64,000 nucleotides of DNA. Source: Ephydatia muelleri (taxonomy: Eukaryota > Porifera > Demospongiae > Spongillida > Spongillidae). The notes beneath the pieces are model-generated. The model saw only the letters and a program-made list of their open reading frames with translations, was not told the origin of the DNA and searched no databases. Positions 50,115-61,895 of this stretch are shown piece after piece. The translations under genes were made by a program, and so were the position numbers. The DNA lies in NCBI GenBank assembly GCA_013339895.1, contig JABACO010000058.1:92001-156000 (forward strand), written 5' to 3'. The number at the start of each line of letters is the position of its first letter. Positions within the stretch are counted from its first letter, which is position 1.

Positions 50115-52524
50115 CCCTCTCCCCTTCTTCCCACTTTATTTCTTCGTACTGTTATGCAGTTCATTGCTAGCAATCTCTGCCATTCATCTGGGGAATGCAC
50201 ATGGATATAATTCAATGATGCGGGGATTGATCACTCGTTAATTCATAATCAGTGAATGGGAAATGCACTATGAGGAGGTTTCTTTAATGCAAACACAGTT
50301 TCAAAAGTTAACACACTTCTGCAAATGGCTATGTTAAATTGGTGCCCTTACAGTGTATCACAGTGCAAATAAGTACCCTGTATAAGTGTACATGTGCAAC
50401 ACAAATGCTACACAGAGAATGTTGTTTGGTTGCCAGTTACAGCCACATGCATGAATTCACACACTACAATTTGGTATGCATGCTTCAATAGCTGCAGGTG
50501 GCTGAAATGAGGTAGTCTAGTATCTGCTGTACAATCTTCGCATAAGAGCAGCTATATGGGAAGCCCAGCAAATGAGAGGCGAGATAAGGTTTACATTGGT
50601 ATCCTGTGGATAATGAATCTAATGTAGTAACCAATCTGCTTTCCACCCACAGATCAGCTGATTGGGCTAAAGCAAATGCATGATTGCCCACATGCTGCAC
50701 AAGTGCAGGGCTATTGTGGCAAATAAAAATAGAGATTTATTGTACTGAATCTAGAATATAAAGTTGCATCCTGCAAGCATAATATGGGTAATGTATTAAT
50801 ATTTATTAGCAATGAGGAGGTTGTTTGTTGCTGCCTTTTCCCTCCTCCTCCACCCCCACTCTCCCCTCAAAAACAGTCTATAAGTGCAACATAAATTTAG
50901 CAAGTCAGTTTCATGTTTCGTGTACTCGACAATTGTAAGGAATCAAGAAACATGCACCCTCCGACCAAAAGCTACTCACTTGCATACAAACCTAGTCAGT
51001 ATATGCACAGTGATTTTGTTACCATATGGTATCCAGACATTTTACAGGCTGTTACTGGCGGAAGTAGTATAATAATTCTCAATTGCAATGTAACCGATTT
51101 TGTACATACACCCCCCAGATACTGATGAGTGAGGCTAATTGTCACTTGGTCATTGAGAACATCAAACATAACATGCAGCTGCCAAATCTCTAGTTGAAAC
51201 ATTCATGCCCAGGCCTCATCCATGACCTAAAACACTAATTCTTCAAAGATGTGCCTCATCAATTGAAATTCTGCATACCACTCACCCTCTTGAGTCCTTT
51301 CTTTTCCTTTATGAGCCTGTCAAATGTAGACATAAGAGTTCCTTCAACTTGCTTGGATACAGAGGAGATCTTCGTCTGAATACTTTCCATTGCTTCTAGA
51401 AATCCATTCCATACCTAACGAATGTTGCATTCGCATGCATCCAAGCATGTGTGTCATTGAGGCATTGGGTCATGATAACTCAATAATGGATTGGGTACAT
51501 GTGGAATGTAAAAAAGAAAAGGTTTTTGTGCATTACCTTTAAGTGCTGCATGCCAAGCTTATGCTACATGCAAGTTCAGCACTTTATTATATTAGTGACT
51601 GACCACCTCAGCAATTTCTATAGTTCTTGTACCAACAACTTAAATTACCAACCTTAGTATTGTCAGACCACTAGCACACCTGCATGTATGGTAGGTCACG
51701 CCCTCGTTTCAATACACAATACATGTGGCGCAAAGTACATGTTTATATGACTGATAAACGTCATATCCGGTGGAATGAATTCAAAAGCATCATGACTATC
51801 AGCGTTACTGTTTATCACGGAAATGACGTTTATCGTTCACCCATAGCAGCTGGCTCTATATTACACTTGAGTTCGTATCACTGTGCATGCAAGTGCTGTA
51901 TTGATATATCCATTCTGCAACACAACATAAGCAATTCCGATGCTGGTACACTACATCGGTGTACAGACAGCGGGGGCTGAGATTATATTCACAATCAATT
52001 TTCACCATATATGGTACTACTATTACCATAAATGGCGAAAACTGTTAATATCGTTTCAGCCTCACTTTGTCTAAGCACAGCATACTGTTACCCACCCATT
52101 GCCCTTTTCTAGTGCTGCACTTTGACAGTAGCACAATGCCTACCTTCCCGATAGATGAGTTTGTCCCGACGCCGTTCACCTCACGTGCAGCCTGGCTGTG
52201 GATTTTAGCCAAAGCGGCGACGTACTCGCCGTCCGCCTTAGCCCTCCTGTGCGCGTAATTACGGAAGCCCTCCATCACTTGAAGCTCGCCCTGGTGTCTG
52301 GCGTTGATCTGCTCTCGTGCTGACTGCAGCCACTTGCCAAACTTGTCTGTCTGTGCGGCGGCACCAACACTCGGCAACGGTGGCTGCATTTCGGGGACGA
52401 ATCGCCCCTGCTCGCCCCGACCAATAGGAGAGCGCAAAGGGGTCTTGGGTGATGGCGGCAGGTGCGCGTAGGGCCTTTTGGCGAGCAACGGTGGGGGAAC
52501 CGGGTGGAGAATCCGTGTCTGCAT
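37403..52524 (-). CDS. FES/FER-type tyrosine kinase (F-BAR, SH2, kinase)
   Basis: Fourteen minus-strand exons: 52144-52389 (or 52524), 51286-51414, 49756-49925, 49403-49570, 49115-49252, 46290-46467, 45838-45890, 45208-45283, 40815-40961, 40101-40235, 39880-40043, 38724-39383, 38222-38347 and 37403-37555. All borders are GT-AG and all phases agree, except for one apparently missing base in the SH2 exon. The product is about 847 aa from the ATG at 52389, or about 892 from 52524; vertebrate FES is about 820 aa. Order: F-BAR, linker, SH2, tyrosine kinase, short tail, as in FES/FER. Such kinases bind curved membranes through F-BAR and signal at junctions and the cytoskeleton. The choice between FES and FER was not possible; a single pro-orthologue is likely. 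Confidence 0.85.
38222..38347 (-). CDS. FES/FER kinase, exon 13
   Basis: Encodes [18 protein letters not shown] and PYPGISN, the alpha-F and following region of the C-lobe. 42 codons, phase 0 at both ends. Confidence 0.9.
38724..39383 (-). CDS. FES/FER kinase, exon 12: SH2 end and catalytic core
   Basis: 220 codons. The first 30 finish the SH2 domain ([17 protein letters not shown]). Then come GKGAFGDV (glycine loop), VAVKV (ATP lysine), EAEIL (alpha-C glutamate), HRDLAARN (catalytic loop, tyrosine-kinase type), DFGMS, an activation-loop tyrosine in ACESYQMQG, and IPIKWTAPE. All residues needed for activity are present. Similar to FES in the KW(V/L)L segment before the kinase. Confidence 0.95.
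39880..40043 (-). CDS. FES/FER SH2 exon with apparent one-base loss
   Basis: Reads from a TTTCAG acceptor through FEPGVEAEA, then the frame shifts, and continues [24 protein letters not shown] (FLVR-type motif with the phosphotyrosine-binding R) and QGRHFI to a GTACAA donor. Length is 164 nt where 165 is needed. The shift falls on the codon expected to be the invariant SH2 W (WYxG-type), where GCATGTAC would need GCATGGTAC, between 40014 and 40017 on +. It may be a sequencing or assembly error, or a real disrupting allele. Confidence 0.75.
40101..40235 (-). CDS. FES/FER linker exon 10
   Basis: 45 codons, phase 0: basic [14 protein letters not shown], then a polar and acidic stretch ending [11 protein letters not shown]. 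Acidic tyrosines could be phosphorylation sites (inference). Confidence 0.75.
40815..40961 (-). CDS. FES/FER linker exon 9
   Basis: 49 codons, phase 0. [15 protein letters not shown] suggests a helix continuing the region after F-BAR; the rest is polar. No known motif. Confidence 0.65.
42071..43815. mobile_element. hAT-like remnants in FES/FER intron 8
   Basis: G-rich end-like sequence lies at about 42071-42120 (GTGGCGTGGTGGCCAGG) and at 43790-43815. Between them, + frames carry [10 protein letters not shown] (43300-43378) and then [13 protein letters not shown]...[11 protein letters not shown] (43418-43531), the hAT C-terminal dimerisation pattern. The catalytic middle is missing. Confidence 0.55.
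43479..43607. repeat. Inverted repeat of hAT C-terminal tail
   Basis: The end of the + strand hAT fragment ([10 protein letters not shown]) is mirrored by a minus-strand copy ([10 protein letters not shown]) about 60 bp away, giving a foldback. Two related hAT tails lie end to end. Confidence 0.7.
45208..52389 (-). CDS. F-BAR region of FES/FER kinase, exons 1-8
   Basis: Exon 1 (52389 to 52144) has [13 protein letters not shown] and [16 protein letters not shown], matching the FCH start of F-BAR domains. Exons 2-6 encode long charged helices ([80 protein letters not shown]). Exons 7-8 are short coiled segments ([30 protein letters not shown]). Together about 390 aa, the usual F-BAR plus extension length. 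The domain dimerises and binds membranes. Confidence 0.85.
46468..49114. other. FES/FER intron 5
   Basis: 2.6-kb intron with a 36-base G run. No gene or element recognised; a 62-aa + frame at 47830 has no known motif. Confidence 0.5.
47386..47421. repeat. 36-base poly(G) run
   Basis: Uninterrupted Gs in an F-BAR intron. Confidence 0.95.
50031..50115. repeat. CT microsatellite
   Basis: About 40 CT units with one CC slip, in FES/FER intron 2. Confidence 0.95.
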
Positions 52525-52620
52525 TCGCGGCGAGAGAACTTCGCTTTGGCAAGACCGCGGGACGGCGCCCTGAAGTCGGCGACGGCTTCGACATAGCTGT
52601 GGGCTTATTCCTTCTGCTTT
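52140..52620. promoter_or_regulatory. GC/CpG-rich start region of FES/FER gene
   Basis: Base composition changes sharply from AT-rich to CpG-rich, covering exon 1 and its upstream side. This fits the first exon and promoter of a broadly expressed gene. No TATA box seen. Transcription start not placed. Confidence 0.45.
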
Positions 52621-52752
52621 CTGATTCTCACTCGGCTAGGTGTTGCGGACAAACCAGCCGCGACTCGACAGCGCGCAATATGTATACACTAAAGCGTACA
52701 CATTAATTGTTAATTAAAAACAGTATGGCCGGCCGCGCCATCCCTTTTGGCA

Positions 52753-52810
52753 ATTCGTGCATTCGTACCACACCCCCGCATTGCGAGGGTGTGGTACGAA
52801 TGCCACGAAT
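52753..52810. repeat. Hairpin between divergent genes
   Basis: ATTCGTG and CATTCGTACCACACCC pair with the following GGGTGTGGTACGAATG and CACGAAT around an 11-base loop. It lies between the starts of the kinase gene (-) and the 53488 gene (+). Confidence 0.85.
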
Positions 52811-53487
52811 GCAAAAAGTGGGTGTACAGGTACACCCACGTTTCTACCCATATCGTGATTTTCAATATGGTTATCAAAAACTTCCTGCTTTGCTGTCTCA
52901 AGAATATTTAATCATTAATCTCACATCCCCACCGGTTGCATGGCGGCTCTGGAATTTGAACCTGCGTCAGCGTCAGCAGGTTCAATATAGGATTGATTGA
53001 GGAGTCATGAATGTCATTAAAAATTTTCAGTTGCGTCGCGAGGGACAACGAAGAAACGGATAGCTTTTCTCTTTGCAGCAATCGAACGACAACACCAAGA
53101 TCTACGTTTTGGTGCTAGTTTCATGTCATAAAACTATGCCCTTCTAGACCAACTAAGAACCTGTTTCTCGTGCCCATGCCCAGAAAAATTGTTGTCGTCG
53201 TCGTCGTCTTCTTCTTCTTCTTCTCCGTCAAGTATAACTCACGCTAGGAATGGTTTTAAAGAACGGCGATAGTACCAATCGCTTCAGAATTTACCGGCGC
53301 GGTGCCCCTTAAGGTAATAAAGAAGCTACAACGAAAAAGTACTATATACGGTATGGGTATATTACTATGTTCTAAATACAGGAGTATGGATAATTTTAGG
53401 CAGTATAAATACTCCAACAGGCACAAAATTTATTTTGGTGTCAGTTTAGTCGTTACTTATTTTCCTAGTGAAGTTGTTTTTCTAAAA

Positions 53488-55830
53488 ATGCCTTCGCGTA
53501 ATCGAAAGAAGAGAACGAAGCAACGAGCGGAATACCTCCAAAAGCAAGAAGAGAACAAGGCTAAAGCCCGAGAGCGCTACAAGGCCGACCCTGAAAAAAA
53601 GAAGGCCTCTGTACGCGAGAGCTACAAGGCCGATCCTGAAAAAAAGAAGGCCTCTGTACGCGAGAGCTACAAGGCCGATCCTGAAAAAAAGAAGGCCTCT
53701 GTACGCGAGAGCTACAAGGCCGATCCTGAAAAAAAGAAGGCCTCTGTACGCGAGAGCTACAAGGCCGATCCTGAAAAAAAGAAGGCCTCTGTACGCGAGA
53801 GCTACATCGCAAATATTGAACCTAAGCGTGCTGCTAAAAGGCAGCGATATGGACTAGACCTCGAGGAGAACCGTGCTGCTAAAAGGCAGCGATATGGAGA
53901 GGACCTCGAGGAGAACCGTGCTGCTAAAAGGCAGCGATATGGAGAGGACCTCGAGGAGAACCGTGCTGCTAAAAGGCAGCGATATGGAGAGGACCTCGAG
54001 GAGAACCGTGCTGTTAAAAGGCAGCGATATCAAGAGAGCGTCGAGGAGAACCGTGCTGCTAAAAGGCTGATATACAGGGGTAATTCAGCTACCATTAAGG
54101 CAGCTAGAATGAGTCGGTATTGGAAGGGTCGTAGAACTACCACTACCACTACCACCCAAAGGTATGTTATAGCATGCTGTATGTACCATTTAAAATCTAA
54201 GGGCTGCTATGCACGTGGCTCATGGCTTCCTGTCATGCACACATTAACACTCTTGTATGCCTGCATGACATATTATCAGATGTACAGTATGGCTTCCTAC
54301 ACGGGATGTTCCCTGGTAAAGGTCAATGTTTGTACAAAAGGTTATTTGTACATGTACATGCATCTGTGTCTGTTACATTGTAAATGTGATGTGCAATAAA
54401 GGACTATACACATGTGTGTACTACTGTAATTGCATTTTCAGAAATTTAATTAACAAGTCTGTCATGCGCATCCAACCCTTGCATGCAGCCGATTATCAGA
54501 TGTACAGTAAGGCTTCCCACAAGTAAAAGTTCCCCATGTACATGTAAAGGGTACAAAAGAAGGATCCCGAAAAGAAGAAGGCCTCTGTACGCGACAGCTA
54601 CAAGGCCGATCCCGAAAAGAAGAAGGCCTTTGTATGCGACAGCTACAAGGCCGATCCCGAAAAGAAGGCCTCTGTACGCGACAGCTACAAGGTCGATCCT
54701 GAAAAGAAGAAGGCCTCTGTACGTGACAGCTACAAGGCCGATCCCGAAAAGAAGAAGGCCTCTGTACGCGACAGCTACAACGCAGATATTGAATCTAAGC
54801 AATCTGCTAAAAGGCAGCGATATCAAGAGGACGTCGAGGAGAACCGCGCTGCTAAAAGGCCGAAATACGAGGACAATTCAGCTGCCATTAAGGCATCTGA
54901 AAGGAATCGGTATTGGAATGACCCCGCTGTCCGATTGGCTAAACGTGCTGCCGAGAGGAAGCGGTATCGCAGGGGTCACCGAACTACCACTACCACCCAA
55001 AGGTATGTCATGGCATGTTGTATTGCACTAGCATTAAAAAGCTATAGGAAGATGTGCATGCAACATGTGTACAGCACGCATGTAAGGAAGGGATCTGCAC
55101 AAAACCATTCACTTCACATGTACAGCATGCATGGTGACCCAACTGTTGTGTACAGTACATGTAGTCCTTTCTCCTTTGTGACCTGTCTATTGAATTTTGG
55201 GGGTGTCATCCTTAATCTGATGTACAAAAAGGCTTCCTTATCTGATGTACTACGGCTGCAACTGTGTATGAGCACTGAAACCATATCCTTCTCCCATATA
55301 GCTACTCCTTGTATGAACCCAAATCTCATGCACTAATGGAGTATAATGGTGGACTTGAAAAAGCTATTCTTAGGGATAGTGAGCTTCTAAGTGAAGTAAA
55401 TGATGCCTTTTGTAAGTCTCATCCATTGCTAGCTCAAAAGGTTGTTACAAGATCTGCCCGTGCAGCAGTAAGTAAGATTGGTGCAGATGCATTAGTCGGA
55501 GGACGAAGTACATCCTCCAACTCCTCTTCCTTTTACGCAGCCACCGCTGCTAGATACATTGCTGCCCCCCTACTGTCCGCCGCCAGCAGCAGCTGCAGCA
55601 CTGCCCCTGCCGAGCAGAGCTGCCCCCACCGCTGCCCCACCGCCAACAGCAGAGCTGCCCCCACCTCCAGCAGCAGAAGCAGGAGCACCGCCGCTACCTG
55701 CACCAGCCCCACCACCGGCGCCAGTATTGGCACCAGTGCCCCCACCACCACTTTGCCTGCTGCCACCCTGGCCACTGCCACCACTACCCGCATGGCTCCC
55801 ATGGCCAGAACCAGGCCACCGCGGCCATAG
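53488..55830 (+). CDS. Protein with 15-residue charged repeats, helitron-like N-terminus possible
   Basis: Three exons fit in phase: 53488-54161, 54550-55002 and 55302-55830, about 551 aa. It begins MPSRNRKKRTKQRAEYLQ. Exon 1 carries about five copies of KADPEKKKASVRESY and then about four of EDLEENRAAKRQRYG type. Exon 2 repeats the same scheme and both end in HRTTTTTQR-like sequence. Exon 3 starts YSLYEPKSHALMEY and SELLSEVNDAF, then becomes Ser/Ala/Thr/Pro-rich. I recall such lysine-rich repeat starts on large sponge proteins with helitron-type helicase domains; no such domain is in this window. Exon 1 and its donor-side intron resemble exon 2 and its intron, so a segment was duplicated. 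The exon 2 acceptor (GTAAAG) is weak. Confidence 0.55.
53582..54048 (+). repeat. Two arrays of 45-bp coding repeats
   Basis: 53582-53805 holds five near-identical 45-bp units (ADPEKKKASVRESYK). 53830-54048 holds four to five units of a second 45-bp type (EENRAAKRQRY). Units within each array differ by few bases, so they are young or kept alike by conversion. Confidence 0.9.
55500..55830 (+). repeat. Low-complexity Pro/Ala/Ser/Thr coding stretch
   Basis: GC-rich CCNGCN repeats. The in-frame reading is Ser/Ala/Thr-rich; another + frame is strongly Pro/Ala-rich, so which frame is used is unsure. Confidence 0.6.
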
Positions 55831-56924
55831 AAGAGGCTGGGGGAGACAAAGAGGACAAGGCGGAACCGTACAGAACATTAAGAACTCATATACTATTATT
55901 AAATTTTTTAACCTCCCTCCCTTCAAAAATTAAAATTAATTTTTGACCACTTATAAAGACGCCAGAGGAAAAAACTTATGAACAAGTAAATAAAAACATT
56001 CTCTAACGAGAAAGTTGTTGGTATATAGGATTGACCAATGGTGGTGTAAAAAGCACAGAAACAAGAGTGACAGAAATTTGACTGGAAAATTGAAATAGGC
56101 CTATATTTAGCACACTAACGTTGTAACAGTACATGCCTGAGTAATGGGCTAAATATAGGCCTATTTCAATTTTCCAGTCAAATTTCTCAACTTTCTCGTT
56201 AGAGAATGTTTTTATTTACTTGTGGCAAAAAAGACTATCCATTGCTTGATGCATTTGGCTCACAGAAGTGGCAGCAGCTCCAGGAGTTGGCTGAGAACAC
56301 AAGAAAAATGGGCTAAAAGTGATAAACTGCTATACACTACATTAGTGCGAGGAGGGTTGTCATAATATTGATGTACTTTAAACGCTTATCAACACTAACA
56401 ACATTAGCTAGGTGAACCACCTTTGGTGGCCATCCCACTTTCTGGATGCGTATCCAGAAATCGTCCATACTTCTTGCGATTTACTTCGAATTGAATATTA
56501 AACACGTTTATAAATCGGTCTGATTGTCCATGAACCATTCTTTAACTAAAATAAAGACAAAAAATTAATTTCTAACACGCATTATTTATTCATTACCGGA
56601 TGTCGCGTTGCCCAGAATTATTAATAAATACTGGTAAGATTAATAATAGTTACTAAATGCATCTGTTATTGCAGTTAAATAGCTACGAGAGTCACAGCTG
56701 CCCTTCGATTTGGATGAGCCAATGGCAAGCCGGGTAACTAGGCGGGCAAATATGTCCCTAGCCTCTCCCCCAATTCCCAACTGCTAGCTGCAGAGGGACA
56801 CACACCCACCCTAGCTCACTGCGAGGGCTATTATTATAACATATATGACATCGTCATTGACACTTCTAGTGGAAGGGATTCCCTGCTTGGTGAGTCTTTA
56901 ATTTTGGCTACCTGAAGCTCACAC
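55831..56924. other. Non-coding interval with foldback
   Basis: Apart from the foldback element at 55982-56223 nothing was recognised. Confidence 0.5.
55982..56223. mobile_element. 242-bp foldback element
   Basis: Outer arms ACAAGTAAATAAAAACATTC and complement (36 bp), inner arms AAATTTGACTGGAAAATTG to TATTTAGC and complement. No target duplication recognised. Confidence 0.8.
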
Positions 56925-57010
56925 TAGTCTCATACCCAGACCCACCATGACGTAAGCGTTCAGTGTAAACAATAAATGCTTACGTCATGGTGATTCTGGG
57001 TACGAGACTA
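56925..57010. mobile_element. 86-bp MITE of the TAGTCTCG family
   Basis: Palindrome with TAGTCTCATACCCAGACCCA and complement at the ends and CCATGACGTAAGC inside, clearly related to 36986-37078. No 9-bp duplication is visible here. Confidence 0.8.
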
Positions 57011-57336
57011 CGAGCTTCTACTGTCAGACAGCACTTTTCAGTAGCACGTAGGCTTCACCTACCTTCGATTAGCAACAGTCTGTGCCGATCTGTGTCCGCA
57101 TGGGTGTGGATAGAGCGTCAGTACATGTACACTGTATTCGCCAACGAAAGAGCGCTATCCCAATACTTTAACACATGATTGAAGGTTCGTAACGAAACGC
57201 TTTAAGCCTAGCAGACTTGTCAACCGTTAGCCATTTGGGCTGTTAGCTTTTTTGAGTTGTTAGCCCCTAGGGTATTTTCATCTGAGTTAAAATTGTCAGG
57301 ATTCGGCCACTTCCCGCATTCGCATTTGGCCAACCA

Positions 57337-57623
<287 letters not shown>

Positions 57624-57958
57624 ACTAAAACGACTCCTGCCAGTGTCAAAGCGCAGTGTCAAGCTGTACTTTTTTTTTTTTTTTTTTCAAGTACAGCTTT
57701 GCGCCCAAGAAATCCGTCATTACCTGCGGTGCAGACCTTACAATAGGGTTGATTATGTTCAATGTGTGCTATGTAACCTTCCACGGGTGCAGACCTTACA
57801 ATGTGGTTAGCTAGATGTTTTTAATTCACATACCAAACCACACACTGTGTGCAGATCAGAGACAGGGGTTTTGATGGTGATGACATGGCATATTGGACCT
57901 GATTCCAGCAAACATCAGTCCTGGTGCCATAAGCTTTGCAATCAAGTGCATGATGGAT

Positions 57959-57997
<39 letters not shown>
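57959..57997. repeat. 39-base poly(G) run
   Basis: Longest G run in the window. Confidence 0.95.
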
Positions 57998-58641
57998 CTT
58001 TGGGCCTGATGCTGAGACTTTGGCCTTTGTGGTAGAGGCATTTAGTCTGATGCATAAAGTTCTGGCACTTTGTTGCTCTAGTTTTAATATCAAGAGCTGC
58101 TTACAAGTCTGTTTGGAACTGTTTTCGTGGAGATCAGACATGTTACTTGACTTAGATTTTTGTAGCGTGGTGCTTATACGATATCATGATATGTAAAACT
58201 AGAATTATTGCTTGTTATAGCCATCAGATGGGGTGGAAGAGCAGCATGTTGAAGGGCAAACTGTGTGGTGCAACAGACCAGGGAAGCATGCTTAACCTCA
58301 GCATTTGGAGTTAGCACATGTAGCTAGATCCTAATAACATGCACATACATATACACACATACACACAAACATACATACATGCATACACCACATACATACA
58401 TGTACACAAAAGTGTTGCACAATGCATGCACGATGTCAAACCTCACCATTGGGTCCCTTCCACAAGTATAATACTATATGACAATGCCAGTACACATATG
58501 TACTGTGTGTTACCTATACGTACACACACAATACATTTGTACACACACATGTACACACACAGTATGTACGTACGCACAGACATAAACACAGTACGTACAT
58601 ACACACACATACACACACACACACTCAGACCTGCACAGAAA

Positions 58642-58678
<37 letters not shown>

Positions 58679-59492
58679 GACTTATGACACTGCTAGTGCT
58701 CAAGATTAACCTTTAACTCTCTGACCGCTAAGTGCATGTAAACATGCATGCTCACAAAACGAGAATTATCTGCCTCACCATTCATGCAGTGCTGTGTGCT
58801 ATATTGTGTTGATCAAAATGACTTTGAATATGCATACAAGTGCAATACTGACATGCATGTAACCCCATAACTAGTCATACAATAATGTGGCCCTGGTGTA
58901 AGCACAGTTTATGTGTCCATTATATCCTGCTGGCACCTTTTGTTGCAACAACCCATAATTCTAACTTGCAGAAGGGGGCCGTGAACAGGCATGATATACT
59001 ACACTGACTGATCTGGGTTTAACATTCTTGTTCTTGGAGTATTGAAGTGATGCATTAGTGAAGTGAAGTGAAGTCATCTGAATAATGGGGTTGTTTAGCC
59101 AGTGTGAGAGGAAACATAATTACTTTGTACATGGACTTATAAGGTTACAAGTGCAGCACTCATATGCATGCATCATTGAGCTGTGACTGATCAACACATT
59201 TTTGCATGTAATATTTAACTCATGCATGAATGGTGTGTGTGCGTGCATGCATATACGCTTTCAAAGAGTTAAAGCCCCATTCATGTTAAAACATGTATAT
59301 TTTATTTGATGTACTTTTGTACTTTGACCCTTATCTGTAACATTTTGCTGAGGTCAAATAATAAGTATTTAATGTGTGTGTAGCATATTATCCTCTCCAC
59401 ATCCCCGTTTCGTCTTAATCGTGCGGCCCACAACCTATCTAAAAAATATGAGTCGCTTTTTTAAAAACATGAATAACGCATGAATAGCGAAA
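57998..59492. other. Simple-repeat-rich interval
   Basis: CA and ACAT runs at 58350-58625 and a TA run at 58643-58677. No gene recognised. Confidence 0.6.
58643..58677. repeat. TA microsatellite
   Basis: About 17 TA units. Confidence 0.95.
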
Positions 59493-59759
59493 GTGATACA
59501 ACTGTTTGCTGCACGTTCCCTCAACCGTCTACGCTCAGTGACAGAAGACGAGCGTGGTCAACCCAAAAGCTGTAATTCGGCCACCCTGGGGCCTGAGTAC
59601 CAGCTCCCTGGACCACACCTCATCTCCAAGTTTATGGAGGGTCAACGCATGTGTGTTTGGTGCTATCATAACACCAAAAAACGCAGTCAGACATATTATT
59701 ATTCATTGTGCAAGTTTGCACTGCATGCAGATTGTTTTTTTGCCAACTCATCTGCTTGA
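59493..59759 (+). pseudogene. piggyBac-like transposase C-terminal fragment
   Basis: An 88-aa frame ends with PGPHLISKFMEG, CVWCYHNTKKRSQTYYY and CKFALHADCF. PiggyBac transposases end in a cysteine-rich finger of the form CxxC...C...CF after a short HxxxxF segment. One expected cysteine (YSLCK rather than CxxC) is missing. No catalytic domain or TTAA-flanked ends identified. Confidence 0.55.
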
Positions 59760-61329
59760 TTGTTCTTATTTACTTTGGCAGTATTCATGTTTTTAGATGA
59801 ATAGAGTTGGGGTTTTAAAGGATACTGTAGGGTACCAAGGTGTAGTGCTCCGGCACTATATAACCAATAGCAATTAATTAAGCAGCCGTGAATAAAGTGT
59901 CATGGGATAAGCACGCTGTCCGCTGAACAAGCTGACCACTTCGCCATACAGTAGTCATGCATACATGAAAAATGAGCTTGCGCTCAATATGCAGGAAAAA
60001 GCGCGCGGTTTTTTTGGGCACGAGACGGAGCACTATATGAAATCCTTCTGTGAAGGATGGAACCGAATTTTCAAATGGGAAGACGTATGTTTAAAAGCAA
60101 AGAATAGTTGCTTTATGAATCTGCTATATGTTTCACAAGGGAATGACAACAGGACTATAATTTTTTGAAGTTAGACGGTGGAATATTATGATGAGAATCT
60201 CAACTCATTGACCTCGCGTACATTAGAAAAAAGGCCCAGCAAATTCAATGGAACCGAGGCCTTAGTCTGGTGACATACTTAAACATCTTGTCAAATGTGC
60301 TGCACTAACAATTGTAAGGGAGCTAAGCTGGGAAACATCTAGTACGCTTGTCCCATACTGTGTATGGAACGATTACGGAAGTATGTCGTGATTACGCAAA
60401 CCGCGAATTAATTCTTGACTCCCGTTGACCGCCCATTTCTCCATATGGGACATGCAGTGTTCACACAGGTGTGTGAGCCTACCATCATACATTGTCAGAT
60501 CAGCAACACTATAGGCCTACATACCACACATATCTCAATTGTATGTGTTTGCCTAGCTATATGGTACCCATTGTGCAGCAGCTTCCATCGCAACACTAGC
60601 AGGAGCTTGGGGTAAATGGCTGCATGCATCCTCCTCAGAGTGCCACACACCAAATACCTTTTGAGGAGACTTGTGTAGCTACCTTACACTGCTGTATGGA
60701 GTCCTTTTTGCTTCCTCTCCTATGAAACACCGTTTGGCAAACACTCTGTAACGCAGTTGAACTTGTTGGCAGTGTGGTACTACATTGAACATAATTATTT
60801 AAAAAATTGCATTATTTTTCATAGAAATAAGCAGCCTTTTTAAGTCCACGTCGATTTACTAATCATTCTGTACATGCTCCAGTGCCCGGAAAGAAATAGT
60901 ATTACGTTGTTGATCTTCCATTCCAAGCTGTCAGATGGTAAAATTTACCATTATCATGTTGTGGTAAACGTTAGCCATGCTGTGTACATGCATGTAATAA
61001 GAAAATTTAGTGCGCTTTGTGGCAATTCGAGAATGATATTGCCTGATTTCAAAAATTATCGTTTTTGTTATTTAAATCATTTGAGGAGTCATTCATTTAG
61101 CGATACAGTCCTACGCAACTGAAAATCACAGGAATATTTGTATCACAACCTGATTAGCTGAATAAGCTGCAAATTTCCTATAAAATTACAAACCGATTCT
61201 ACGAATTTCCTGTGTCCACGAAGCCGACAAATTCCACCCATCGGACGATATCATCTCGTCAATAAGAAAGTTTGACATAAAAAACCAAATTGCAATTTGT
61301 GGGCGCTTTCGGTGCCGTTGTCATAGGGT
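59760..61329. other. No feature recognised
   Basis: Short frames (59965-60168 and 60874-61122 on +) have no known motif or splice context. Confidence 0.5.
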
Positions 61330-61515
61330 ATACGGTCCGGCCCAATTTTCGGTCCGGCGGACCGTATTCCCTTAGGGAATACGGTCCGCCCCGGACCCAA
61401 CTCCCTAGGGAATACGGTCCCCCGGACCGAGTTCCCTGGTTGTACAAAACCAATTAACCGGACTCAATTCCCTAGGGAATTGAGTCCCCCCCCCCCCCCG
61501 GACCGTATTCCCTGG
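61330..61515. repeat. Array of nested palindromes
   Basis: Repeated units of GGTCCGG/CCGGACC and ATTCCCTAGGGAAT, with the phrase CCCTAGGGAATACGGTCC in several orientations, and a 14-base C run. Confidence 0.85.
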
Positions 61516-61556
61516 TTTTAAATATATGCATGTTTTTCCAACCCTTGCATGCACGT

Positions 61557-61781
61557 AACATTTGGTTCGAAAAGCAAAAGCTGTAGGTCGTCAACTATGT
61601 ATGCAGTTTCAATTCGGTCTGTAACAGCACATTTGGTTCGAAAATCAAAAGCCACAATGATCACAGGTCGCCAATGTATGAAGCTTCTGTAAAAACTGAT
61701 TAACCTTTTTCTTCGGTCTGTCTTGTTACTATTTTTCCATTTGGTTCGAAAAGGATCGCGTGCAGGTCGGCAACTATACAT
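61557..61781. repeat. Three degenerate copies of a TTCGAAAA repeat
   Basis: CATTTGGTTCGAAAA occurs near 61559, 61631 and 61737, each followed by an AGGTCGxCAACTAT-like or AGGTCGCCAA-like phrase. Confidence 0.8.
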
Positions 61782-61895
61782 GCAGGCTGTTTATATTATC
61801 AAATCGTAGTGCAAACAAAGTAGAAATAAATATTAAAGAAATAAAAATATATAATAGTTAACTGAACGTAAGAGAGATGAGGGTACTGGATAAAT

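Noticed and set aside
50024-50215. Frame rich in Arg-Glu repeats
   Set aside because: Translation of the CT run.
53561-53812. Minus-strand frame with tandem CSSRVQRPSFFQD units
   Set aside because: Antisense shadow of the 45-bp coding repeats.
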